From contig JBBPFI010000021.1 in NCBI GenBank assembly GCA_037974965.1, positions 1-36,629 of the forward strand: a stretch of DNA of 36,629 nt, read 5' to 3'. Position 1 is the first letter of the stretch. Each line of letters starts with the position of its first letter. The DNA comes from Dacryopinax spathularia (lineage: Eukaryota; Basidiomycota; Dacrymycetes; Dacrymycetales; Dacrymycetaceae). The notes beneath the pieces were generated by a model. The model worked only from the letters and a program-made list of their open reading frames with translations, ran no database searches and was not told where the DNA came from. The position numbers and the translations under genes are program-made. Shown one piece after another: positions 1 through 8,753 of the stretch.

Positions 1-575
1 ACGCTTCAGCAGGTGCATTATTGGTTGCAGGAGATACAATAGCAGGAAATTGCGTGAATGAATAAGTAGGATATAAGTGTAATGACCGTACCGAGGGCAA
101 TACTGAACGGTTCGGGGGGATTGTTGGAGCGATATTGTAGGCCCAGTATGCCTCTAATGCCTCGCTGAAGGACGCTTCAGCAGGTGCATTATTGGTTGCA
201 GGAGATACAATAGCAGGAAATTGCGTGAATGAATAAGTAGGATATAAGTGTAATGACCGTACCGAGGGCAATACTGAACGGTTCAGGGGGATTGTAGGAG
301 CGATATTGTAGATCCAGTATGCCTCTAATGCCTCACTGAAGGACGCTTCAGCAGGTGCATTATTGGTTGCAGGAGATACAATAGCGGGATTAAAAAATAG
401 TACCCAGTGGGAATATAAGTCTAACGACCGTACCGAGGGCAATACTGAACGGTTCAGGGGGAGTGTAGGAGCGATATTGTAGGTCCAGCATGCCTCTAAT
501 GCCTCGGTGAAGGACGCTTCAGCAGGTGCATTATTGGTTGCAGGAGATACAATACCGGGAAATTGCGTGGATGAA
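1..575. repeat. 171-bp tandem repeat, about 3.3 copies, at the left edge
   Basis: The same unit, beginning ACGCTTCAGCAGGTGCATTA, starts at 1, 172, 343 and 514, so the period is 171 bp each time. Copies 1 and 2 are nearly identical. Copy 3 has a diverged stretch near 385-410, and copy 4 stops matching after about 575. No reading frame is preserved across the units. The array runs off the left edge of the window, so its true length is unknown. Its position outside a telomere-type tract and a duplicated gene family fits a subtelomeric satellite. Confidence 0.9.
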
Positions 576-927
576 TGGAAAAATCAGCTAAGTGGTACGA
601 TGTCAGCGAGGCAGGGAAGTACAATCTCATGCAATGGTATAAAGTGAACTGACGAGAAAAGCTGTAGGAGCAATTGTATGTCTGGCAATGGCTTTCATTG
701 GGCTCTTAGAAGCTGAGTGTGATACCGTACCATAAAAATCCCTTAGGGACTCCTACAAGACAGAATCTCCAAAACCCGTGCCTAGCACGAGAACAACAAA
801 AACACCAAACCCAATCCATCACAACTAGAATCCAATCTCTCGAACTCATGTACGTACCGTCCCAATCAGTTCTGGCCATAGGTTAGGAACATAGGACTTG
901 CAGAGGTTAGGAGAAGCCAGAATCCCT
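576..927. other. Spacer without recognised gene
   Basis: This stretch between the tandem repeat and the first palindromic element has no convincing reading frame. A degenerate half of the CTGGCCAG palindrome seen downstream occurs near 871. Nothing else is recognised. Confidence 0.5.
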
Positions 928-960
928 AGTGGTTTCGTTCTGGCCAGAACGATACAACCA
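928..960. repeat. Palindromic element, copy 1 (not clearly in an intron)
   Basis: The core CGTTCTGGCCAGAACG is a perfect palindrome centred at 943/944 and is flanked by AGTGG on the left. It belongs to the family found in the introns of genes A and B. An intron made of this copy alone (929-961) would be only 33 nt. A longer intron could use the GT at 905. It lies upstream of the putative TATA element of gene A. Confidence 0.65.
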
Positions 961-975
961 GCCTTGTTTTCTGAA

Positions 976-1008
976 AGCGGCTGTGCGCTTAGTAAGCGCA
1001 CAGCCGCT
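976..1008. repeat. Perfect inverted repeat, 16-bp arms, 1-nt spacer
   Basis: The arm AGCGGCTGTGCGCTTA (976-991) is followed by a single G and its exact reverse complement (993-1008). It lies just upstream of a TATATAA. It is unrelated in sequence to the CTGGCCAG palindromes. It could be a hairpin, a protein-binding palindrome or the core of a tiny non-autonomous element; the sequence does not decide. Confidence 0.8.
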
Positions 1009-1017
1009 GGCAGTACC

Positions 1018-1024
1018 TATATAA
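1018..1024 (+). promoter_or_regulatory. TATA-like box upstream of gene A
   Basis: TATATAA lies about 250 bp before the proposed start codon of gene A. The interval between contains two palindrome-bearing introns that would lie in the 5' untranslated region. Assignment as a promoter element is inference from sequence and position only. Confidence 0.4.
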
Positions 1025-1131
1025 CCCCAGTTCCATGAGGGCGTGCCAAGGCCCCTTCTTTCTTTCCTATTTGCGCCTTCCTTTTTGGGACGTCCAACTG
1101 CTGACATAATCAGTCTCTAGACAACCAACTG

Positions 1132-1184
1132 GTGCGGCTCTGGCCAGAACCGCCCCACCTGTGCTAACTAGTGCTCCAAAACAG
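1132..1184 (+). repeat. Palindrome-bearing intron 1 (5' UTR of gene A)
   Basis: The core GCGGCTCTGGCCAGAACCGC lies just inside a possible intron from GT at 1132 to ACAG at 1184. A GCTAAC branch motif occurs at about 1163. No coding exon can be attached upstream, so it is placed in the 5' UTR of gene A. Confidence 0.5.
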
Positions 1185-1217
1185 ACAACACCAAGATCGA
1201 TTATTGCTTTCACGAAG

Positions 1218-1264
1218 GTAAAGTGGTGTCGCTCTGGCCAGAACCGCCCCACTGATAACCCCAG
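1218..1264 (+). repeat. Palindrome-bearing intron 2 (5' UTR of gene A)
   Basis: GTAAAGTGG opens the intron, and a palindrome with AGTGG/CCACT ends spans 1222-1253 around CTGGCCAG. The right end runs straight into the branch-like CACTGATAAC and then CCCCAG at 1264 (CAG at 1268 is an alternative). The start codon of gene A follows at 1270. Confidence 0.65.
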
Positions 1265-1269
1265 ACAGC

Positions 1270-3903
1270 ATGGCACCCAGAAAGCCAGCGACCACTGCAC
1301 GTGGGGGCAAAGCTGTGGATGTGGAGAAAGCGTCTCCTCCCTCTCAAGCTGCAAATGCTCCCATGGAAGCCTCTTCTACTGCAATCCTTAAGCATCGTGC
1401 TGCCAACACGCTCATCGAGCGACTCACCATTGGAATCGTTCGCTATCCATTGAAAGGACCAGCATTCGAGCCCGAATGGTACAAGCCTCAATACCGCAAT
1501 ATCTCTGCGGCGGCTAAGGCCAAGCTGCTGGAGTCTTTCATGGCAGCTGACGACCGCTGGAATCATCCCATTGATGTGGTTGTTCCTGACGACAACATCC
1601 TCAATCTCAACGAGATCATGGGCAACAAGCCCGATGATGCTGACCCATCCACCATGGAAGTGACGATCCAATGTGCTGATTGGAAGCGCAACATGGGGGC
1701 AAATGGCCATCATCGTGCTGTGATCTGGTACCATATGGGAATCGAGATTTTGCACCTGTGGGAGCTCTCTGGCCAGAACCGCACCACTCGCTAATGGTCT
1801 GACAGGGATCCAGAGACCGACACCACTGGTCACTTCTTTTGGCCAGCCCGGATCCTGAAAGAGGACATTCTTGAGCCCACCAATCGTGTTCTGCTCAACC
1901 ATGTCACAAACAACAACTCCTATGTCCAGATGGAAGCGACTGTGGCCACGACTTGGCGTGTGGCCTCGGACGGCTTTGATCCTGATGAGTTTGCTCGCAA
2001 TGAAAGCGAATACATGGCCTTGCTGGGTATCAAGAATAATGAACTCATGCAAGTATTTCGGGACAACACTCTGAGGCCGATTATCAGCGAAACGCTCACA
2101 CAGCCGGTGTGGCAGGATCTCAATGAGATCAGCACTCTGGCATCGACCTTCAACGGCAAGCATGCTGAGGTGTGCCTTTGTCATACAGTTCAAGCATGCA
2201 CACTGATTTGCTTCCAGGTTGCTGAGTACCACCTTGTTCGCATGAATGGACTTCTTAACGACAAGAAGCTGTACACATTCACCAACAAGAATGGAGAGCA
2301 GGTGTATGTGCCTGAGTACCAGTGTGATGAGCTACTCGAGTACATGGAGTGGGGTCATGCCTTCTACAGAGCAGCCACCACGAAAGCCAAGATGCCACCA
2401 AAAGCACCCTATCAGACATCGCTGAATGCCAAGCATGGACGATACCAATTCATCCTGGAGGCGATTGACTCCCTCTTCACCAAACCTGTCGGCCTGGGCA
2501 ACAAGAAGTTTCCGCTCACCGTCTATGAGTTCAAGGATGACTTTGCTGCCAAGCTGAAGACCTTCTTCTTGGCTCACCCACATGCGGTGATCACAACACC
2601 CCTTGGACTGCGTGCAGAAATGGCCCGATGGGATGAATACTTGCCTACCTTGATTCAGGTGGGGCCGTTCTAGCCAGAGCGGCACCAGTGCTCACTAATT
2701 CTCCTCTCTAGTTGGGATCCTTTGCCAACTTCTTCCTTCGTTCACATGGCCCTGGCTCAGGACGTGTGACTGGGAAAGGACGCCAGCCGGGATGGGCAGG
2801 CTCACTCCTCAGGGCCCAAGGCCACAACCGTGATGCTGATTTACACTGGATTGAGCATGTTGAGGCGCTCTTGGCCGACATCAACCTCGATGACAAGCTC
2901 GGTGACATGGAGAAGCTTGCCAAAACATTGCACTCTGTCTTGACGGATGCAGGAGTGGCTAGCGACATGACCACCACTAGCCTCAAGCTGGTTCAGTACA
3001 GTGACACCTTCAATGCCAAGGAGCAGGAAGCTTGGCAAAAGCAAGTTCTCGAGCTCGGGCGTGCCCTATCAAGTCAACGCGTCTGGCGCATGGTAGAGCC
3101 CCGTCCAACCAACCCGGACAAGCTCATGGCTATTTTCCGCTGGTTTGCGATGACAACCAAATGGCAGGGTGCTAAAGGCAAGCGTGAGTTGGAGACTGGT
3201 TTCTTCACACCAGGACTGCAACTGGCCCACCTCCAACACAAGTACCTCCGCAACCTTGTGTCTGTGAAGATCTGGCACGAATACCTTACTCTGGTCCGGA
3301 CCAAGTACCTCAAGGACCCAACATATCCCGACATGCTGTTAATCCAGGTCCCCGAGACATATGAGAACAAGAAGGCAGCCGCTCAAGAGGCCCGAGCCGA
3401 GACTCGCCGTGCCAATATGGAGAAGCAGGAAAGCGAGGCAGAGGCCCTTTACAAGGCTTGGGCAGAAAATGTGGAAGAGTACGCCTTGAATCACCTTCCA
3501 CCAGGTATTGAAGTGGACGACACCATCCGCAAGCACTTCTCTCAGCGTTTTAGTGACCTGGCACGTGGCGTTGTGGTAAAGGCCATCAAGCAGAAGACCT
3601 CAAAGGGCAAACGTGCCAAGAAGATCATCAAGAGCACTGAGAATGTTGAGGAGGATGGCGGGCCAGAATCTGAGTCTGAGGCAGTGAGCTCATCCAATGA
3701 GGATGACAGTCAAGATGGACGTGGTACACCTGGTAAGTGGTGTCGTTCTGGCCAGAACGCCCCCACTAATGCTGATGACAGCAGGTTCAAAGCGCAAGCG
3801 CAATCCTTTCATCGATGACGAGGCTTCAACAGTACGCTCGACACAGGAAATTCCCGACACCCAGGCTTCTGAGATGTTGCCGTACGATGATATGATTGTT
3901 TAG
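1270..3903 (+). CDS. Gene A: 810-aa nuclear-type protein of unknown family
   Basis: I do not recognise this family. The model has exons 1270-1757, 1806-2169, 2218-2658, 2712-3732 and 3785-3903. Frames join exactly at every junction, and the introns at 1758, 2659 and 3733 each carry the CTGGCCAG palindrome. The 2170-2217 intron is a multiple of three and could be retained. ATG 1270 (MAPRKPATTARGGK) is chosen because no upstream exon with a start joins in frame. The body has no recognised catalytic motif. The C-terminal part is a charged helix rich in A, E, K and R (encoded about 3360-3470), then a lysine-rich tract, an acidic serine-rich tract and a nuclear-localisation-like KRKR encoded by the last exon. 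Gene B starts 250 bp downstream on the same strand with the same intron element, so the two probably form one unit. Confidence 0.75.
1758..1805 (+). repeat. Palindrome-bearing coding intron in gene A (48 nt)
   Basis: The intron starts GTGGGAGC and ends CTGACAG; the palindrome is 1758-1787 with core CTCTGGCCAGA. A GCTAAT branch motif follows. Unspliced, the frame stops at 1792-1794. Spliced, L163 is restored across the junction and the frame runs on through DPETDTTGHFFWPAR. This is the strongest evidence that such an element is removed as an intron. Confidence 0.85.
2659..2711 (+). repeat. Palindrome-bearing coding intron in gene A (53 nt)
   Basis: GTGGGGCC starts the intron directly at the palindrome (2659-2688, core slightly diverged to CTAGCCAG). 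A CACTAAT branch motif and CTCTCTAG acceptor follow. Unspliced, the frame meets a stop at the TAG of the core. Removal joins LIQ to LGSFANFF in phase 0. Confidence 0.85.
3733..3784 (+). repeat. Palindrome-bearing coding intron in gene A (52 nt)
   Basis: GTAAGT is formed by GTA plus the AGTGG end of the palindrome (3736-3767). The other end, CCACT, continues as CACTAAT. The acceptor is a tandem ACAGCAG (3781 or 3784); both keep the frame and differ by one codon before GSKRKRNPF. Confidence 0.85.
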
Positions 3904-4152
3904 AAAGACTTTCTCTCTGTATATCTTCCACCTGTTGCCCGCAAGTTTGTATTCACCAACATGGTGATGATTGAGTATTCTTTGTAGCTAGCCGTTGTGC
4001 TCCTTAAGAGCACAACTTATGCCTGAAAAAATAAAAATGTGGTTTCGGCCCGCCAAAGCAGTGTGTACTGTTTGTGAAGCCTCTTCAAAGATCACGTGAT
4101 CCTCACGTGATTGTCATGTGACCTAAGAGCGTAAGTCCATGCAATTCGAGTG
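3904..4152. promoter_or_regulatory. A-B intergenic region with clustered CACGTG-type sites
   Basis: This 249-bp spacer holds the 3' end of gene A (AATAAA-like run near 4028) and the presumed promoter of gene B. At 4091-4121 there are three E-box-like motifs in a row: the perfect palindrome ATCACGTGAT (4091-4100), TCACGTGAT, and the one-mismatch TCATGTGAC. CACGTG is the usual core for bHLH factors such as fungal Cbf1-type proteins; the factor used here is not known. Confidence 0.4.
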
Positions 4153-7100
4153 ATGGGTGCCCAAGTGCAACTTGTTCCTGTTCCACCATCATCACCAGTG
4201 TTCGGAACTGCACCATTGTTCGCAACTGCTTACTTAAGCAGTGGGGTGTATCCAGGTAAGTGGGACCGCTCTGGCTAGAACGGCACCACTGATTGCAAGA
4301 TATCGATGGCAGAATGTCCAGCATCAATGGTTGGAACAATGACTTTGAAGAGGATCATAGTGATCTAGACGGCGAACCTGAAGAGGATGCAGAGTTGTTT
4401 CCTGATGACCTGCAGTACAACTCAGATGCTGAGGAGGACTTGTTACACGGCGCTGTGATAAGTACCTCACAAGATCAAGCTGGAGTTGGAGACACAACGC
4501 CTGAGTATGATGAAGTCGATCCCCGCTTGGTTGATGATGAGGATGCTCCCACGCAAGCCGATGCAACCTTTTTTCAAGATGACGGTGATGGCTCCCGCAC
4601 AATGCAAGACAATGCTCTCTCCCTTTCTGCGGCATGGTTCAACGAACAGTTCGATCAGCATTCTACAGACTGTGAATGGCTACGCAACCAGCAAGTTGAA
4701 ATCAACCTCCTGGACGAGACCAAGCCAGCCGTCTATCGTCCATTGGAATGGGCAGCCAACATCAAATGGCAGAAACCACGGCTTTTCCTGGACTGCATTG
4801 GTGCTATCTCAGCAATGCCAAACTGGGATGCAGCGCTACCACCCGATGGAACAGTATCAGATGATGTTTGGCTCACCATTCACCCCAAGGACTACAAGCG
4901 CAAATTGCGAGACAAGCATGCATTTATTGGGTTTCCATGGATGGGGCATTACTTTCACGTTGGAATATGCCAAAATCGCCTCTGCGGCTTTGCTTTCCGG
5001 CATAAGGATGAAGCAATGAGAAGACGCCCGGGTGTGCCATCCTCTTCTGTCTTCGAGCGACGGATGAAGCAGTTTCGCACATTCCTATGTCATGCTCTCA
5101 GCACCATGCAACAACACTCGATTTTCTGTGAAGATGAGTTTGCCTTCATGGATGAGAGTGTATCATCATATCTGTGGGTTCGATTAGTGACATCAGAGAG
5201 CTGTGCTAACCTAAACGCAGGGAATTGGGAGAAGTGCACCTTGATCTCCATCAGCTACGGTTGCTGAATGAAACTTGGATCGCACGCTATCAGAGCTGGG
5301 CCAGACGTGCACCATGGCGTGATTCTGACAACTATTTTGGAGATTTTGAGCCATTTCTCGTCATCCTGAAATATGGCCAAAACGTTGAGGTTGAGCTCAC
5401 GCGTGAATCTTGGGAGAAAATGCAAGTATTATGGGAATCAAAGTACAGTATGGAGAAGATTGGACGGTTCACTGTTGCCCTTGCGGTGGTTCAGGAGTAA
5501 GTGGGGCCGTTCTGGTCCGAGCCGCACCAGTGAACCCCTGTTCTGATTCCTCAAACAGGGCCACCGATAGTGAAGGACGTCCCATTGGGATTGTAGCGGA
5601 CAGCCAACGGTTTATGAAGCAATTCGAGCAGCGAAATGGCCTCCCGCGCAAAGTCAAGATGTTTCCACTTGCATTTACAAAAACAGCTTGCAACATTCAG
5701 TCAGATACGCTGCCAAACTTTTTGGCTACCGACTTGGAGGTCATCAATAGCAAAGTGCTGGGGGAAGAGGCTGGTAACAGTCCAGTACCGGTTCGTGCAG
5801 CCAGCTATCAGATCTATGCTTGTCCCAAGATCAAGCTTCGAGCAACCGCACAGAACCGGAATGATCTACGGCTGGGCCGCACCACCGCAGCTGCTGTGGG
5901 CTTTGGCCAAAATGGTGCCAAAGGCCTGGCTGCACGGCAGCTCATGAACCGAATTAACCGCAAAACACCGTATTGGCGTGTCGCAGAGCGATTGCTGAAT
6001 GGAGACACCTTGATAGGCGTCCGATCGGAGTCAGAGTATGTCATGTTCCCGCATCTTTTCCCTCAAGCCAAGCGAAACATCAAGTGAGCACTGTGTTTAT
6101 ACTGCGTGTCACGGCCCTATACTGACACATTCACAGAGGCATTGTTGGGGTATTGAGCACAATTGCCCTGGCTTATTTCAAACAAGCAGGTGCTTTTAGG
6201 GATGGTTTATTGCCATTCCGGTATGGAGTATGTGTGTCTGCTTTGCCTGCCTGCTATTGCTGATGTTGGCCTGAAAGATATGGCCAAAATTGATGCTCTC
6301 ATCGGCTTACATATGGAACGTTACACTTGAGCGGCTGTGGAGTGATCTCCTGGAACAAAGTAATCATGGTATTCATCCTGCACGTTGGACTGTGGTGGAA
6401 GCCATTTCCATTTGTGAACGTAACATCATCCTTGCACAGTCTGGGAACCAAATCGTGATGGATGGTCAAGTGTACCTTGCATCCGGCATGCGAGAGCAGT
6501 TTCGCCTCACCGGCTTCCCAACAACCACTGAAGAGTTCTGGCCTTGCGATAAGGTCCATAGCCGCATGTCAATTGCTGCCAATATGTGGCCACAACGTCG
6601 TGATGGCTCCGGTTTCCCACTTCTTGGATATTGGGCAGCTCTGAAGAATTGGGGTGTCACTACTGCTGAAGTGAGTCTGGATGCAATATGGAATTGTCAA
6701 TGACTGACACTCCAGCAGGAATATGTGCAGAGGGCAACATTGCAGCTTGTAATGGATCGGCTCTACAACACGACCAAAGATACCCCTCTCAACCGCCGCA
6801 ATGTAGCCTGCAAACAGGTTATTCAGGGGTTACTGGCTGAAATCAAGCCTCACATCTTGGCCCGGGGTTCAGCGCAACTTCGGCGGCTGAAACGAGCTGC
6901 AGAAGGTCAGCGTGATCTGACACCAGATGAAGCACTGGCAAGGGCAGCCATGTTTGAGCGGCAACTGCAAGCATTGAAACGGTGGAGTGAAGAACCAGGT
7001 GGCTGGGACCGCAAGCAAGGTCACCGTGCTATCCTGCTTGCATTGGGCACTGGAACACCCGCGCAGCCCAGCTTCCCATGGTCAGAAGCATCCAAAACGA

Positions 7101-8489
7101 TTGCGATCAGCACCATAACTGGCAACCTCTGGCGTCAAGCAAAAGAACTGGATCCTCCTGGGGTACCGGTCACATCACCGCATAGTCCTGCAGTGCGAAC
7201 ATTGCGTGCTGCAATTACAATGTTGGAACCACAACATGCCACTGCACTCAGTGGGGACTTCAGCACATGGATCCGCAAAGGTCTCGAACGTGCTTTTGCT
7301 GATGAGCATGTTGATCTTCTACCATGGGCAATCAGCGGGGCATACCCAAACCCAAGACACTGGGTGCGCGTAACCTACCAGTCTGAGCCTGGTCCAAGGA
7401 AAGCAACTGTCAAAGAAGATGAAGAAGATTCAGAACCAGAGGATCCAGAAGAAGCACTTGAAGCACATGCTGAACGTCAACAGCGCCTTGACATGGAATC
7501 GGGTGAAGAATGGTTTGCACAAGACCCGATGAATCTCAACTTCTACTCAATTGCACTTCACCGTACACGATTGTCAGAAGAGATGCGTGAAGGAATCAGC
7601 AATCTGTGTAGCGGCAAAGGGGTTCAAGCGCAAGGCATGGATTATGCAAAGGCATTCACATTGATTCGCAAAGTGCTTGAAGACAATCTGGAAGACCCGG
7701 TGCATCAATTGTTCATCTTTCTTGCAACCCTTTTGGCACGCATTCATCCTAACTATCACTACGAAAAACCAACTCCCGCTGCAAAGGCCAACTGCACGAC
7801 ACCCTTTCAGGTCCGCATCGAACAAAACCGGTTGGTCGTCAAAGATGACATGGAAAGTGCAGCCAAACGAAAGCGTCGCAAAGGTCAAACGAAAATTGGT
7901 CCTATCATTTCAATTTTTTTGCTCTATTGTGTTTATCGGCATCACAACATGGAGCATCTGATTCTCAAGAAAACCAAGGTGCCCTTGGATCACTTCAAAG
8001 AAAAGGTTCATTGTGAGTACAGTTGTTTATAGCAATGATATATGTCCACTGACACTTTTCATTACAGCAAACAAAGGCCTTAGCTTACCTCTTTTCTGCA
8101 ACCTTGGTCTTTATCAAGTGATTGGCACCGACACTCGCTTGCTCTCAGGTGGCTGTCCTGAGGCAGGGAACTATCGATTCAAGACCCGTGATGATCTATT
8201 AGAGGATTGGTTGATGCTGCAGCGTCTTTGGTCTGCTGCAGACTATGCAAGGGTATTGGAAGAGCTACTGGGAACAAAGGAAATGCAACGGTACCAGGCA
8301 CGAAACTTACTTCGACCGCCTCCAAGCTCGTTTTCAGCCACTGCTGTCACTTTGGCAGATACTCGTGAAGCCACAGCAGTTCCTTCAGGCTCATCAAAAC
8401 GCAAACAATCCGAGGCAGAGCTCTTATCAAGGATTGCAGCTGAGAAGCGACGGAGGGGATTTGGGTCAACTGCAAACTCGGCGTGGTGA
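4153..8489 (+). CDS. Gene B: 1325-aa protein of unknown family, founder of a three-copy local family
   Basis: I do not recognise the family. The model has exons 4153-4255, 4300-5173, 5221-5496, 5559-6083, 6137-6227, 6278-6670, 6719-8012 and 8068-8489, all joining in frame to one stop. ATG 4153 is preferred over ATG 4314 because the first exon joins in frame across the palindromic intron at 4256. The N-terminal 150 residues or so are acidic. The middle contains blocks shared with B' (LKYGQ, IGRF-x-ALA-VQ, GFTK/AFTK-x-ACNIQ-TLP-F, GIRSE). An acidic and basic low-complexity stretch, a nuclear-type KRKRRK, and a hydrophobic segment (GPIISIFLLYCVY) shared in character with B' come later; the C terminus ends in AAEKRRRGF. 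No polymerase, nuclease, helicase or transposase motif was found. The gene ends about 155 bp before the telomere-type tract. Confidence 0.75.
4256..4299 (+). repeat. Palindrome-bearing coding intron in gene B (44 nt)
   Basis: GTAAGTGGG opens the intron; the palindrome is 4259-4290 with CTGGCTAG at its centre, and CACTGAT abuts its right end. The acceptor is an unusual GCAAG at 4299. This acceptor is the one that keeps the frame between the exon starting at 4153 and the MSSING frame. Confidence 0.75.
5497..5558 (+). repeat. Palindrome-bearing coding intron in gene B (62 nt)
   Basis: GTAAGTGGGG opens the intron; a diverged palindrome spans 5500-5531, followed by TTCTGATTCC and AAACAG. It is a phase 2 intron after VVQ. 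The paralogue B' has an intron at the same place and phase (9233-9283) that lacks the palindrome. Confidence 0.85.
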
Positions 8490-8646
8490 ATTAGATTAAC
8501 GGTTTCTTGTCGAAGTACTACCTTCAACATGATGTACTTCATACTGCTGCTTCAACAGTCAGCATAGCACATGTTCAACCAATGTAGCAGGATACCTTCA
8601 GAAGACGTGCTGAAACAATATAGATACATGCAGATAAAAAGGTTCT

Positions 8647-8753
8647 CCTAACCCTAACCCTAACCCTAACCCTAACCCTAACCCTAACCCTAACCCTAAC
8701 CCTAACCCTAACCCTAACCCTAACCTAACCCTAACCCTAACCCTAACCCTAAC
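8647..8753. repeat. Interstitial telomere-type tract (CCCTAA)n, 107 bp
   Basis: About 18 units of CCCTAA run without interruption except one unit short by a C (CCTAA near 8724). On the plus strand CCCTAA reads as a left chromosome end would, so the tract is oriented as the former cap of everything to its right. The 3' flank of gene B lies immediately left. The open frame of B' begins at the right edge. TTAGGG is the common telomere repeat of filamentous fungi. Confidence 0.95.

Noticed and set aside
1-575. CRISPR array
   Set aside because: Units are long (171 bp), contiguous and without unique spacers, and the genome is eukaryotic; it is a satellite.
929-961. Stand-alone palindromic intron at copy 1
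   Set aside because: It would be only 33 nt, below the usual minimum, and no coding exons can be attached to either side.
2170-2217. Treating this segment as coding
   Set aside because: It is a multiple of three without a stop, so it could be retained. It nevertheless has a GT start, CTGAT branch motif and TTCCAG end; an intron is preferred but not certain.
1210-2232. 340-codon open frame on the minus strand
   Set aside because: It is antisense to gene A, crosses two of its introns and has no recognisable motif. The plus-strand model explains the region with consistent splice joints.
8647-8753. End-to-end chromosome fusion
   Set aside because: A fusion gives TTAGGG meeting CCCTAA head to head. 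Only one orientation is present.
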